Part shown: one piece after another, positions 34,471-44,308 of the stretch | Layout: each line of letters begins with the position of its first letter | Position numbering within the stretch: position 1 is the stretch's first letter | Source of the DNA: Hahella sp050299855 | GTDB taxonomy: Bacteria > Pseudomonadota > Gammaproteobacteria > Pseudomonadales > Oleiphilaceae | Assembly: GCA_050299855.1 (NCBI GenBank) | Contig: JBNKWQ010000005.1 | Location: forward strand, 1 to 64,000 | Reading direction: 5' to 3' | Length of the DNA stretch: 64,000 nucleotides | Program-made: the position numbers and the translations under genes | Notes under the pieces: model-generated | What the model was told of the DNA's origin: nothing | The model's input: only the letters and a program-made list of their open reading frames with translations | Databases searched by the model: none

Positions 34471-37400
34471 CCTCCAGTTGCGGCGGCAGTGTTTCTTCCC
34501 GGACCGTTTTCCTGACCAGGAAGCGACGCACCAAATAGTAGAACACAGGGGTTAATAACAGGCCGAACAGAGTGACCCCGATCATGCCGGAAAATACCGC
34601 TGTTCCCATGGCCTGACGCATTTCAGCACCGGCACCGGTGGATACCACCAAGGGCACGACACCCATGATAAAGGCCAGGGAGGTCATCAGGATTGGGCGC
34701 AGACGAAGCTTGCTGGCTTCAACAATTGCTGTCAGCAGCGGTTCGCCCTGATCTTCCCTTTCCTTGGCAAATTCCACGATCAGGATGGCGTTTTTGGTCG
34801 CCAGCCCGACCAGTACTATGAGACCGATCTGGGTGAAGATGTTGTTATCCCCTCCCTGCAGAATCACTCCCGTCATGGCGGACAACAAAGTCATCGGCAC
34901 GATGAGGATGATCGCCAGAGGCAATGACCAGCTCTCATACTGAGCCGCCAGGACCAGGAACACCAACAGCACCACCAATGGGAAAACGTAGGCGGCGGTA
35001 TCACCCGCCAGAATCTGCTGATAAGTCAGGTCAGTCCACTCAAAGCTGACGCCATTCGGGAGTTCGCTTTCCAGGATTCGGGTAATCGCAGCTTCTGCCT
35101 GGCCGGAACTGTAGCCCGGTGCAGGCGCACCATTGATCTCTGCGGTAGGGTAACCGTTGTAGTGCATGACACGATCAGGTCCTGCGCTTTGCTCAACGTT
35201 TACAAAGGAAGCCAGCGGAATCATATCGCCTTGCCGATTGCGTACTTTCAGCTGGGCAATCTGCTGAGCGTCCTCCCGGAAGTTTTGCTCGGCCTGTACG
35301 TTGACCTGATAGGTGCGGCCGAAACGGTTGAAGTCGTTGACATAGAGCGAGCCCAAGTTGACCTGCATGGTGTCAAAGATATCGTTCAGCGGCACGCCGT
35401 GAGTCTTGGCTTTCTCCCTGTCCACGTCCACATCGATCTGCGGCACATTGACCTGGAAGCTGGAGAAGATGCCGGTTAACTCCGGCGTCTGCCAGGCTTT
35501 CTGGATCACGTTCTGGGTCTGCTTGAACAACTCTTCATAACCGAGGCTGGCACGGTCTTCCACCTGCAGCTTAAAGCCGCCGATAGTGCCCAGACCCATT
35601 ACCGGAGGAGGAGGGAAAATGGCCACAAAGGATTCCTTGATGCTGGCAAACTGCTGGTTCAGCTGTCCGGCAATGGCCCCAGCTGAGAGGCTCGGATCGC
35701 GGCGTTCCTCAAAAGGGTTGAGGGTGACAAACACGATGCCGGCATTCGGACTATTGGTGAAACCATTGATCGACAGGCCGGGGAAGGCAACAGCAGAGTC
35801 CACGCCTGGATGTTCCAGCGCGATGCGGGACATCTCACGAATTACCGCCTCGGTGCGGTCCAGGTTGGCCGCGTCCGGCAGTTGGGCAAAGCTCACCAGA
35901 TACTGCTTGTCCTGGCCGGGAACAAATCCGGTCGGAGTGGTGCTGAACTGTTCATAAGTCAGTGCCAGTAAGCCACCATAGACAATAACCACAATGGCGC
36001 TGCCACGGATCAGACGCTTCACCCCCAAGGTATAGACATTGGAAAGGCCGTTAAAAAAGCGGTTAAAAGGGTTGAACAGCCAACGGCCAAACAGCCCATC
36101 GATCATTCTTGAAAGCAGATCTTTCTTGCTGTCATGGCTTTTCAACAGAACTGCTGCCAAGGCCGGGCTTAGCGTCAGCGAGTTAAAGGTCGAGATGATG
36201 GTTGAAATGGCAATCGTCAAGGCAAACTGTTTGTAGAACTGGCCGGTCAGGCCGGAAATAAAGGCCGTCGGGATAAAGACCGCACTTAACACCAGTGATG
36301 TGGCAATGATCGGGCCGGTCACTTCTTTCATGGCCTGCTTAGTGGCTTCCATCGGATTCTTGCCGAGTCCAATATTTCGCTCCACGTTTTCCACCACCAC
36401 GATGGCGTCATCGACGACAATCCCGATGGCTAACACCAGTCCGAACAGGGACAGTGCATTGAGGGAGAATCCGAATAAATGCATCACTGCGAAGGTTCCC
36501 ACCAATGACACCGGCACGGCGACCAGAGGAATAATGGACGCACGCCAAGTCTGCAGGAATAAGATCACCACGATCACCACCAGTAGAATGGCTTCGAACA
36601 GGGTTTTCACTACGGCCTTGATGGAGCCTTTTACGAAGACGGTAGGGTCATAAACGATGGAATAATCCACACCCTCCGGAAAGTTCTTTTTCAACTCTGC
36701 CATGGTGGCGCGTACGTTGTCGGAAATTTCGATAGCGTTGGACCCGGGACGCTGGAAGATAGGCAGTGCCGCCGCCGGTTGGTTGTTCAGCAGTGAACGC
36801 AAGGCATAGGAGTTGGCTCCCAGCTCAATGCGGGCAATGTCACTGAGATGAATCATCTCGCCGTCGTTGCCGACACGAACAATAATGTTTTCAAATTCCT
36901 CAACGGATTCCAGACGGCCTTTTACGTTGATCAACAACTGGAACTCACTGCTGCTGGCAGAAGGTGGTGAGCCGATGGCTCCGGCAGCGGCCTGACGGTT
37001 TTGTTCGCGGATAGCGGAAATTACGTCACTGGTGGTCAGACCCAGACTGGCCACTTTTTCGGGATCCAGCCACACCCTCAGGGAATAGTCGCCGGCACCG
37101 AATACACGCACATCACCCACTCCCTCAACCCGTGCCAGCTCGTCTTTGACATAGAGATTGGCGTAGTTGGACAGGTACAGCATGTCATAGCGATTATCCG
37201 GTGAGGTGATATGCACCACCATGGTCAGGTCAGGAGAAGACTTCTCCGTCACCACACCCTGTTGCTGCACTTCTGCCGGCAGTCGCGGCAGGGCCCGGCT
37301 GACCCGGTTCTGCACCTGTACCTGGGCGGTATCCAGATCGGTACCCAGGGCGAAAGTGACGGTCAGGCTCAGACGTCCGTCGGAAGTCGACTGGGATGAC

Positions 37401-37639
37401 ATATAGAGCATGTCTTCAACGCCGTTGATCGCCTGTTCCAGTGGCGAAGCCACGGTTTCGGCAATCACCCTGGGGTTAGCCCCAGGGTAGTTCGCCCTCA
37501 CGACCACTGTCGGCGGCACAACTTCCGGATATTCCGTGATCGGCAGTTCAAAAACCGAAATGGCCCCGGCAATAAAAATCAGGATAGAGAGCACCCCGGC
37601 GAGAATGGGGCGCTTGATAAAGTATTGAGAAAAATTCAT
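34457..37639 (-). CDS. RND multidrug efflux pump, MexF/HAE1 type
   Basis: 1060 residues. N-terminal helix FSQYFIKRPILAGVLSILIF, two large periplasmic loops and 12 membrane helices. Proton-relay residues are present: the Asp pair in GIVVDDAIVVVENVERN and Lys in LATKNAILIVEFAK. The porter domain begins PITEYPEVVPPTVVVRANYP, closest to the MexF group. It exports drugs or metabolites with the adaptor (upstream) and channel (downstream). The similar 3' fragment at 31505 is the relic of a relative. Typical length, no damage seen. Confidence 0.94.
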   Translation of the reverse strand: MNFSQYFIKRPILAGVLSILIFIAGAISVFELPITEYPEVVPPTVVVRANYPGANPRVIAETVASPLEQAINGVEDMLYMSSQSTSDGRLSLTVTFALGTDLDTAQVQVQNRVSRALPRLPAEVQQQGVVTEKSSPDLTMVVHITSPDNRYDMLYLSNYANLYVKDELARVEGVGDVRVFGAGDYSLRVWLDPEKVASLGLTTSDVISAIREQNRQAAAGAIGSPPSASSSEFQLLINVKGRLESVEEFENIIVRVGNDGEMIHLSDIARIELGANSYALRSLLNNQPAAALPIFQRPGSNAIEISDNVRATMAELKKNFPEGVDYSIVYDPTVFVKGSIKAVVKTLFEAILLVVIVVILFLQTWRASIIPLVAVPVSLVGTFAVMHLFGFSLNALSLFGLVLAIGIVVDDAIVVVENVERNIGLGKNPMEATKQAMKEVTGPIIATSLVLSAVFIPTAFISGLTGQFYKQFALTIAISTIISTFNSLTLSPALAAVLLKSHDSKKDLLSRMIDGLFGRWLFNPFNRFFNGLSNVYTLGVKRLIRGSAIVVIVYGGLLALTYEQFSTTPTGFVPGQDKQYLVSFAQLPDAANLDRTEAVIREMSRIALEHPGVDSAVAFPGLSINGFTNSPNAGIVFVTLNPFEERRDPSLSAGAIAGQLNQQFASIKESFVAIFPPPPVMGLGTIGGFKLQVEDRASLGYEELFKQTQNVIQKAWQTPELTGIFSSFQVNVPQIDVDVDREKAKTHGVPLNDIFDTMQVNLGSLYVNDFNRFGRTYQVNVQAEQNFREDAQQIAQLKVRNRQGDMIPLASFVNVEQSAGPDRVMHYNGYPTAEINGAPAPGYSSGQAEAAITRILESELPNGVSFEWTDLTYQQILAGDTAAYVFPLVVLLVFLVLAAQYESWSLPLAIILIVPMTLLSAMTGVILQGGDNNIFTQIGLIVLVGLATKNAILIVEFAKEREDQGEPLLTAIVEASKLRLRPILMTSLAFIMGVVPLVVSTGAGAEMRQAMGTAVFSGMIGVTLFGLLLTPVFYYLVRRFLVRKTVREETLPPQLEVANG

Positions 37640-37662
37640 GACTGATCTCCAGGCGAAACGCC

Positions 37663-38967
37663 TTAGCCGCGAGGCTCAATAGTGGTGGCGTCAATTTCTG
37701 AAGTACGCTCAGCGGTCAATGTAGTGGATTCGGGCTCAACCACCTGCAGCTGGCTGTGCAGCCGTGCCAGGGATTCATCACTGAACATGCCGACAGTTTC
37801 CGCATTCACCTGGGAACCAGGGCGTACCCGCTGCAGGCCGTTAACGACGATGCTGTCGCCGGGCTTGAGGCCGCTACGGACAATGCGCATGTCATCCAGT
37901 TTGGGGCCCAGTTCGATACCGCGATATTCCACCCGTTGGTCTTCGGTCAGAACCAGCGCAAACTTGTTGTTCAGATCGGTACCGATGGCACGGTCGCTGA
38001 TCAGGATGGCGTCATAGCGGGGAGTGGCCGCCAGTTTTATGCGGGCAAAAAGTCCGGGAGTAAACTGTTGGTCCAGGTTCACAAACACCGCTCGGGCTCG
38101 AATGGTGCCTGTCTGCGGATTGACCTGGTTGTCGATAAAGTCCACATAGCCCTGGTGGGTGTATTGATCTTCATTGACCAGCCGCAGGAATACCGGAGTT
38201 TTGGCCTGAGTCTGATTCACGGCCTGCTTTGCTGTTTTGGCTTTGTACTTCAGGAAAGTCTGTTCGTCAGCGTCAAAATAGGCATACACCTGCTCGGTGG
38301 AGACCAGTGTGGTCAGCTCACTTTGACCGGCGCTGACATAGTTGCCTTCGGTAATCAGGGCACGGGAAACTCGACCGGAAATTGGTGCCTTCACCTGGGT
38401 GTAATCAAGGTTCAGCTGGGCGATCGCCAAAGCTGCAGCCGTTGCTTCTACCTGGGCGCTGGCCTGGTCGCGTCCCGCTTCCCGGTTGTCCACCTGCTCC
38501 ACCGAAATGGCATTCTGACTTTGCAGTGATTGGGCGCGGGTCAGATCGCTATCGGCCAAGGCCAGCCGGGATTTGGCCGCTTTAAGTTCGGCGCGCAGAC
38601 GATTGACTTCAGCCTGGTAGGGACGGTCGTCAATGGCAAACAGCAGGTCTCCCTGTTGCACCAGGGCTCCCTCTTCTAACACCACCTTGTCGATATAACC
38701 GGAAACCCTTGGGCGTAACACCACAGTTTCAGTGGCTTCCAGACGGCCGGTGAACTCATCCCACTCAGTGATGGATTCATGCATGACCTTAGCAACGCTG
38801 ACAACCGGTAGCGGTGGCTGAGACGGTGTCTGCTGTTGCGACTGGGAGTCGGCGTCAACGCTGCACGCTGTGACCGCCAGCAGGCTGAAAAGCCCCAATA
38901 ATCCTTTCTGAGCCCGCGAGACAGTGCGGCCCAGCCTCTTGCTTGAAAAAGCAGTGGCAGTGTTCAT
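37663..38967 (-). CDS. RND periplasmic adaptor, MexE type
   Basis: 434 residues. Signal/lipid anchor with LLAVTAC (Cys36), beta-barrel and lipoyl halves (EDEFTGRLEATETVVLRPRV-like, SGYIDKVVLEEGALVQQGDL), a long helical hairpin (RAELKAAKSRLALADSDLTR), and the membrane-proximal end GDSIVVNGLQRVRPGSQV. It bridges the pump and outer-membrane channel. First gene of the operon; a palindrome upstream (39139-39165) and a divergent LysR gene suggest how it is controlled. Confidence 0.92.
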   Translation of the reverse strand: MNTATAFSSKRLGRTVSRAQKGLLGLFSLLAVTACSVDADSQSQQQTPSQPPLPVVSVAKVMHESITEWDEFTGRLEATETVVLRPRVSGYIDKVVLEEGALVQQGDLLFAIDDRPYQAEVNRLRAELKAAKSRLALADSDLTRAQSLQSQNAISVEQVDNREAGRDQASAQVEATAAALAIAQLNLDYTQVKAPISGRVSRALITEGNYVSAGQSELTTLVSTEQVYAYFDADEQTFLKYKAKTAKQAVNQTQAKTPVFLRLVNEDQYTHQGYVDFIDNQVNPQTGTIRARAVFVNLDQQFTPGLFARIKLAATPRYDAILISDRAIGTDLNNKFALVLTEDQRVEYRGIELGPKLDDMRIVRSGLKPGDSIVVNGLQRVRPGSQVNAETVGMFSDESLARLHSQLQVVEPESTTLTAERTSEIDATTIEPRG

Positions 38968-39138
38968 AACAAGCTCCTATTTGTTTCGGTTCCTGCCTGG
39001 TGGCAGGGGCGACGTTGAATGTTGATGGAGACTACTCCCACCCTACTGACACCTAACTGTCAGCAGGGTGGGTTTGGTGATTTCATGGAGGCCATTCTGT
39101 CCTTGCCAACCTATATCGTCTAATTTATATTTCGTATT

Positions 39139-39165
39139 CAATACATCATAATACGTAATGTATTG
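39139..39165. promoter_or_regulatory. LysR-type operator candidate in the divergent promoter
   Basis: Inverted repeat CAATACAT (39139-39146) and ATGTATTG (39158-39165) with 11 bp between, i.e. exact 8-bp arms, containing the T-N11-A pattern liked by LysR proteins. It lies between the RND operon and the LysR gene, 45 bp before the latter's start, so it may serve both promoters. Confidence 0.6.
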
Positions 39166-39209
39166 CGTTGATGGTGCTTATAAATCTCATTAATTTCGCG
39201 GAAATAGTG

Positions 39210-40211
39210 ATGAGAAACATAGACTTAAATCTGTTAACCATCTTTGATGCCGTGATGACTGAGAGTTCCATCAGCGGGGCGGCGGAACGTTTGTCCATGA
39301 CTCAGCCTGCAGTATCCAATGCGGTCGCCCGAATGCGGCAGATATGGAACGACCCGCTTTTTGTGAAAGATGGCCGAGGCATCAAGCCCACCACCTTTGC
39401 TCTGAATCTTTGGGAGCAGACCAGTGGCCCACTGGTGCAGATTCGTGATGCCGTCAATCCCAGGGAATTTAATCCGACTACCGCCAGACGGCGCTTCCGT
39501 GTTGCCTGTGCCGATATCATGGTGGACCTGGTGTGGTTACCCATGCGGCACCTGATCGAGCGAGAAGCGCCCAATATTGATTTACACGCGGTGCCCTATT
39601 CCCGACTTAACGCTTATTCCATATTGCCTAATGCCGAAGCCGACCTGGTGATCGGGGTGCTTGACGATATGCGCGGCTCTGATCGCAAAGAGCTGTTGTT
39701 CAACGGCGAATATCTGTGTGCCATGCGCAGGGACCACCCATTGGCTGGTAAGAAGCTGACCCTGGAACAATATCTCAAGGCCGATCATCTGCTGGTGACG
39801 TTATCAGGCGATCCCGAAGGATTTGTCGACACGGCGTTGAGCCAGATGGGCAAATCCCGTCGTGTGGCCATGACGGTGAACCACTTTGCCGCGGTACCGG
39901 CTTTACTGCTGGGATCTGACCTTATTGCCGTTGTTGCCAACACTGTCGTTGCTAAAGAGGCCCTGGCCGGTTTGGTGCATGTCACCGTACCGCCGCTGGA
40001 ACTTCCTACCACCCAGGTAGCCGTTGCTTGGCATGCCCGTCATGATCGTGACCCCGGAGTGCACTGGCTGAAAGAAAACCTGGTGCGCTTTGCCCGTGAG
40101 GAATGGCGTAAATACCGTCCTGTGTGCTGTATCAAAACCCGTGCGGCCAATGCTGCACTGCTGAGTGACGACGAACGTCATGACATGGATAACTTTGGCT
40201 GTATTAGCTAG
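39210..40211 (+). CDS. LysR-type regulator, probable regulator of the RND operon
   Basis: 333 residues from ATG 39210. N-terminal winged helix-turn-helix (LNLLTIFDAVMTESSISGAA, MTQPAVSNAVARMRQIWNDP), then the periplasmic-binding-like effector domain (FRVACADIMVDLVWLPMRHL, TVNHFAAVPALLLGSDLIAV). It is divergent from the MexEF-OprN-like operon, as mexT is in Pseudomonas, and the shape of the family (NodD/MexT-like) agrees. Whether it activates or represses is not known. It resembles the other LysR protein at 43318, likely a paralogue. The last 30 residues are extra. Confidence 0.9.
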   Translation: MRNIDLNLLTIFDAVMTESSISGAAERLSMTQPAVSNAVARMRQIWNDPLFVKDGRGIKPTTFALNLWEQTSGPLVQIRDAVNPREFNPTTARRRFRVACADIMVDLVWLPMRHLIEREAPNIDLHAVPYSRLNAYSILPNAEADLVIGVLDDMRGSDRKELLFNGEYLCAMRRDHPLAGKKLTLEQYLKADHLLVTLSGDPEGFVDTALSQMGKSRRVAMTVNHFAAVPALLLGSDLIAVVANTVVAKEALAGLVHVTVPPLELPTTQVAVAWHARHDRDPGVHWLKENLVRFAREEWRKYRPVCCIKTRAANAALLSDDERHDMDNFGCIS

Positions 40212-40235
40212 GCCTAGGTTAAAAAGATCCCGGGC

Positions 40236-40271
40236 CAAAAAATAAAAAAGGAGCAGTAGGAAAACTGCTCC
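40236..40271 (-). terminator. Intrinsic terminator of trxA
   Basis: 8-bp perfect stem GGAGCAGT/ACTGCTCC, 6-nt loop, then on the minus strand a long T-rich run (TTTTTTATTTTTTGG). It is 12 bp past the thioredoxin stop. The opposite strand, after the LysR stop at 40211, may also use it. Confidence 0.9.
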
Positions 40272-40282
40272 AAACAGGGGCT

Positions 40283-40609
40283 TTAGATCGCTTTAGCCAC
40301 AAAATTTTTCAGTTGGGCAAAACCCGAAACACCACTTTGGTTGGCGACCGCTTTACCGTCTTTGAATACGATCAGGGTGGGAATACTGCGGATACCCATG
40401 TTTCCCGCAATATCGCGGTTCTGGTCCACGTTCACTTTGACCACCTTGATGTCGCTGGCCATTTCTTCAGCTAATTCGTCCAGCAGCGGTGCTATGGCGT
40501 GACAGGGTCCGCACCATTCAGCCCAGAAATCCACCAGGACAGGTTTGTCAGAATTGATCACGACATCGGCGAAGTCGCTCTCGGATATATGTTGAATGAA
40601 TTCGCTCAT
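40283..40609 (-). CDS. trxA: Thioredoxin
   Basis: 108 residues, single thioredoxin domain. The redox motif WCGPC has Cys33 and Cys36 after KPVLVDFWAE, and MGIRSIPTLIVF provides the cis-proline region. Cytoplasmic disulfide reductant. Typical length, no signal peptide. Monocistronic, with its own terminator; a short gap separates it from the amidohydrolase gene. Confidence 0.95.
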   Translation of the reverse strand: MSEFIQHISESDFADVVINSDKPVLVDFWAEWCGPCHAIAPLLDELAEEMASDIKVVKVNVDQNRDIAGNMGIRSIPTLIVFKDGKAVANQSGVSGFAQLKNFVAKAI

Positions 40610-40804
40610 GTGTCACCTCAAATGCTTAAATTGCTGTTGAGACTATGATGGACTGACAGAGGTAATGGGACTAATTGAGCTTTCGTATGATCGCTATCAT
40701 TCAGGGTGATGTTAAGACGGTTGCGAATAATTGAATTTCAGACTCTGGATGCGGGAGGCCGATCGGGATAGGTATCTCCCGATAGGCCTGGGACGTCTGA
40801 AATT

Positions 40805-42241
40805 TCAGGGCTGTAGGCGGTTGATCAGTTGACCGCGGGAAACGATGTCGTGGATCTGATGGATGTCCAGAATCTGATGCGTTGGATCACCATTGATGAT
40901 GAGCAAATCTGCCGGAGCACCTTCACTGATGGTTCCCAGGCCGGGCAGATGCAGCCATTTCGCAAGAATATTTCCGGGTTTGCCGGTGCTCATAGCCAGC
41001 GCTTGCAGTGGGCTGAAACCGCAGCGCTCTACCAGCAACTGCAGCTCGACGTGGGTGGAATTACCCGCAGTAGCACCCAACAACGGTGTATCTGTGCCCA
41101 CTAGCATGGGAATGCCGGCCTCACGCATTTTCTGACAGCTTGCAAACATATCTTCGGTGTGGCGGGCAATCTCCCGGCTATAGTCGCGCATGGCGGGGGT
41201 TGTTTCGGCCGGTAAGGCAAAAGCTGCCGCCGCGGAGCTGTCCATTAACTCAGCATCTGCTGCGGTTACCGGATTCTGCCCGCCACTGACCAGAGCAACA
41301 TTCTGAAACACCCGCAAGGTGCTGATTACCGGTGTGCCGGCCTGTTTGAGTGCAGCTAGTGAGGGATCCGACAGGCTGGAGTTGTTCACGCTGTGGGCGA
41401 ATAAATCCACACCTGCTGACAGGCCGGTCAGCAGGTCGTCTTCAGTGCCTATGTGAGCCGCCACGGGCAAATTTTGCCGGTGTGCTGCCTGTACCACTTT
41501 GGTGGCTAAGGGCGCGGTGATTGAGGGTGCGTCCAGGGGGATACGGTCGATCATGATCTTCACCAGGCTGGTACCCTGTTCGATACGCTCCTGTACCAGG
41601 GCATCAAAATCGGTGTCAGGGTTCACCTCGTCTGCCATCCATTTTTTAACAGCTACTGAAAGCGGCCAGGTAATGGCTTCATCAATCAGTGATTCGGGGT
41701 GTCCATCTGCCACGGTTACCTGACGGCCGGCATAGGCCAGTCGCGGTCCGGAAATTTCGCCTGCTTCCAGGTCTTCTTTCAGCCCTTCAAGTTGTCCGGG
41801 AATGCCGCCCATGTCCACCACTGAAGTCACTCCATGGGCGAGAAAAGCCGACAATGTGCGGGAAGGTGGATACAGGGTCTTATACCAGGGAGGTGCATCC
41901 GTGCCGCCGACATGGGTATGAAAATCAATCAATCCAGGCATCACCAGCATGCCGTCAGCATCAATCGTATGAGCAGCGGTGGCTCGCATTGGGTGGGTGC
42001 CCAGCCGAGTAATAAGGCCGTTTTCAATCAGGATATCCATATTATCCTGAACAGGATGCTGCTCATTGCCATCAAACACACGGGCATTACTGATCAACAG
42101 GCTGTCTGAAGCATGATCGCTAACTTCCACCATGGGTGGCAGAGATGCGTAGTGTATACAGCCTGACAACATTACCAAGCCACTGATGGCCGCTCCGCGA
42201 TACAAAATTCCGGGCAGACGCGAAAGAGATTGGAAACCCAT
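40805..42241 (-). CDS. Amidohydrolase-family lipoprotein/exported enzyme
   Basis: 478 residues. Signal peptide with lipobox LVMLSGC (Cys28). Amidohydrolase barrel: the metal-binding MPGLIDFHTHVGG near residue 107, a His in PVAAHIGTEDD and another in LFAHSVNNSS, and the Asp in MLVGTDTPLLG, so two metals or one zinc are plausible. The C-terminal GAPADLLIINGDP closes the small beta domain. Homologues include prolidase-like and imidazolone-type hydrolases; the substrate is not known. Anchored in the envelope rather than cytoplasmic. Alone on the minus strand. Confidence 0.85.
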   Translation of the reverse strand: MGFQSLSRLPGILYRGAAISGLVMLSGCIHYASLPPMVEVSDHASDSLLISNARVFDGNEQHPVQDNMDILIENGLITRLGTHPMRATAAHTIDADGMLVMPGLIDFHTHVGGTDAPPWYKTLYPPSRTLSAFLAHGVTSVVDMGGIPGQLEGLKEDLEAGEISGPRLAYAGRQVTVADGHPESLIDEAITWPLSVAVKKWMADEVNPDTDFDALVQERIEQGTSLVKIMIDRIPLDAPSITAPLATKVVQAAHRQNLPVAAHIGTEDDLLTGLSAGVDLFAHSVNNSSLSDPSLAALKQAGTPVISTLRVFQNVALVSGGQNPVTAADAELMDSSAAAAFALPAETTPAMRDYSREIARHTEDMFASCQKMREAGIPMLVGTDTPLLGATAGNSTHVELQLLVERCGFSPLQALAMSTGKPGNILAKWLHLPGLGTISEGAPADLLIINGDPTHQILDIHQIHDIVSRGQLINRLQP

Positions 42242-42430
42242 CGTTGATGTCCTTTATACGGGTGAAAGGTGACCCCAGTGCCTAAGATGGCTACAGTACC
42301 TAAGATGACCGGAAATAATTGGTAACCGTGGTCATTAGCAGACACTGAACAGCTGGAAATCAGAGAGTGGACTTTAGCAAAGTCGGCGAATGATTCAATG
42401 GCGTGCTAACCAATTTGAGACAGAGGTCCT

Positions 42431-42553
42431 GTGGACCAGCTCATCCGTCAGGTAGCTGGTTCGCTGAATTTTCCGCCAACTGGGAAGCCACATAAACGTG
42501 AGCAACTGCTCGCGGTTTACTATTGGCTCAAAGAACGGTTTGAGGCGTTATGA
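42431..42553 (+). CDS. Possible 40-residue ORF or gene fragment
   Basis: GTG start with AGAGG 5 nt upstream, encoding DQLIRQVAGSLNFPPTGKPH then KREQLLAVYYWLKERFEAL. Composition looks like real protein rather than noise, but it has no recognised relative. It could be the tail of an ancient gene in this region of relics or a tiny gene. Confidence 0.25.
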   Translation: MDQLIRQVAGSLNFPPTGKPHKREQLLAVYYWLKERFEAL

Positions 42554-42571
42554 ACTAGGGCATGTCTTAGT

Positions 42572-43194
42572 TCAGGTCTCGGCTTTATAGCCAATTCGGA
42601 AGCCTCCCCAGTGACGTCCTTTCACATAAATGGGAGCGGAAAGGCCATGCATGACTTCACCGGAATCCCGCTTGTAGGTTTGCAGCAGGAAGTTCTCTGT
42701 GTTGGCACCACAGCGTTTACCGGTGTAGTCGTCGAACATCCGTTTCGTGCGGTTTCCTATCAGGTCCTTGTCATAGTTCGCCGGTGAGGGGGGTGGCTGA
42801 ACTTCCTGCTGTGAGTGGGAAAATAGCCGTTCTTGTCGACAGCTCAGGCATAGATGATGAATTCGTGCTGGCTGAGTATCGGTTCTTGAATGGCGGGTAG
42901 GTTCTGACCGGTAAAACTGTCAAAGCCTGTGGAAAATTTCTGCGGGTCGGTCGAATTAAGAATGTACACGTTAAGTGCCAGTAGTGCGGCGCCAACCACC
43001 AAGGCTGAAATCAACGCCAAACTGAACCCGGACAAACCCACCCAAAGCTGTAAGTAAACCGCAACAAAGGTTAACAGGGTCATGCCGAAAACTACGGATA
43101 CATTCATGATCACGCTATCTCTAAAGCTATGCACCGGCTGGATTAGCCGCCATATCGATTGTTTTTTTAGTATAGCTGTGATGAAGATGACCAT
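42572..43194 (-). pseudogene. Methyl-accepting chemotaxis-protein-like gene, broken
   Basis: The 5' part encodes 116 residues with two transmembrane segments (MNVSVVFGMTLLTFVAVYLQ, LSGFSLALISALVVGAALLA) and ends at TGA (42844-42846) after QEPILSQHEFIIYA. The next codons continue the family pattern (AVDKNGYFPTHSRKFSHP), then one frameshift near 42780 leads to NYDKDLIGNRTKRMFDDYTG, FLLQTYKRDSGEVMHGLSAP and VKGRHWGGFRIGYKAET to a stop at 42572. This is the C-terminal PAS-like unit found at the end of many chemoreceptors. The signalling hairpin region is missing. In-frame stop plus frameshift mark it as dead. Confidence 0.75.
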
Positions 43195-43317
43195 TTCTTA
43201 AACAAAGGCTGCAGAGGGAATTTGTGTGAGGTTCTGTTGTCGGCAACTTGTTCTATTATCATTAAAGGCATAGATTGGCGGGCATAGATTATCAATTTAT
43301 GTGATGACGGGTCGCCT

Positions 43318-44265
43318 ATGAAAAACCAGGAACTTACGCTGCTTTATGTCTTCGATGCCATTATGACAGAGGGCTCGGTGACTCGTGCGGCAGACCGGCT
43401 GGCCATGACTCAGCCAGCGGTATCCAATGCCGTGGCCCGTATGCGTCATGCCTGGAAGGACCCGCTGTTTATCAAGAAAGGGCGTGCCATTGAGCCCACA
43501 TCCTTTGCCTTGAGCCTGTGGGATCAGGTGCGCTCCCCCATGCATGAGCTGTCCCGGGCGGTGGATGCCAGTGCCTTTGAGCCGGAACAGTCCAAACGTA
43601 GATTCCGTATTGCCGTGACAGATGCACTGGTGGATCTTATCTGGCAGCCGGTGGCCTGTATGCTGCAGCGTGAAGCCCCGGGGATCGACCTGCATGCGGT
43701 GCCATACACCCAGGCAACTGCTTTCGATCAGTTGCGAGAAGCCTACGTGGATCTGGCAATCGGCATGCTTACGGGGCATGACAGCAGCCTGCGCAGCATC
43801 TGGCTGTTTGATAGCGAATACACACTGGCCATGCGGGCGGACCACCCACTGGCTGGGAAACCGATCGGCCTGGAAGATTTTTTGGAGGCCAAACACCTGT
43901 TGGTGTCTCTCTCAGGAGACGCTACCGGTATTGTGGACTTGGCGTTAACACAAAAATCCCTGAAGCGCCGGGTTGCCGTTACGGTCAATCATTTTGCCGT
44001 GGTGCCCCAGCTGTTGCGGGAGTCTAATATGATAGCTGTGGTGCCTAAAATTGCCACTGGCGGTGCCGGCTATCAGCAGGGAATCTGGTATACGGAAGTG
44101 CCCTTTGAACTTGATCCCACCAGTATCTACCTGATCTGGCATACTCGTCATGACCGTGATCCGGGCCTGCTGTGGATGCGTCAAAAGGTTGAGGAAATAA
44201 CCAAGCAGAAATGGCGTGGCTGTGAACATTGTAGCGGTTCGGCGCAACTGCAGGCAGCGATGTAA
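43318..44265 (+). CDS. LysR-type transcriptional regulator
   Basis: 315 residues. Winged helix (LTLLYVFDAIMTEGSVTRAA, MTQPAVSNAVARMRHAWKDP), then the effector domain with VDLAIGMLTGHDSSLRS, VSLSGDATGIVDLALTQKS and TVNHFAVVPQLLRESNMIAV. It shares much of its length with the LysR at 39210, including the MTQPAVSNAVARMR block, so they probably duplicated. The neighbour ectA begins 466 bp downstream. Control of the ectoine genes is conceivable but not shown; no palindrome like that at 39139 was noticed. Confidence 0.88.
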   Translation: MKNQELTLLYVFDAIMTEGSVTRAADRLAMTQPAVSNAVARMRHAWKDPLFIKKGRAIEPTSFALSLWDQVRSPMHELSRAVDASAFEPEQSKRRFRIAVTDALVDLIWQPVACMLQREAPGIDLHAVPYTQATAFDQLREAYVDLAIGMLTGHDSSLRSIWLFDSEYTLAMRADHPLAGKPIGLEDFLEAKHLLVSLSGDATGIVDLALTQKSLKRRVAVTVNHFAVVPQLLRESNMIAVVPKIATGGAGYQQGIWYTEVPFELDPTSIYLIWHTRHDRDPGLLWMRQKVEEITKQKWRGCEHCSGSAQLQAAM

Positions 44266-44308
44266 TACTCTATCCAGAGAAGGATCTGAAACAGGGGTCT
44301 TGCGGATA

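Noticed and set aside
42844..42846. TGA as selenocysteine or readthrough codon in the chemoreceptor-like gene
   Set aside because: No nearby SECIS-like hairpin and a frameshift follows; decay is simpler.
42771..42995. Separate 74-residue gene
   Set aside because: Alternate frame of the broken chemoreceptor-like gene; no independent support.
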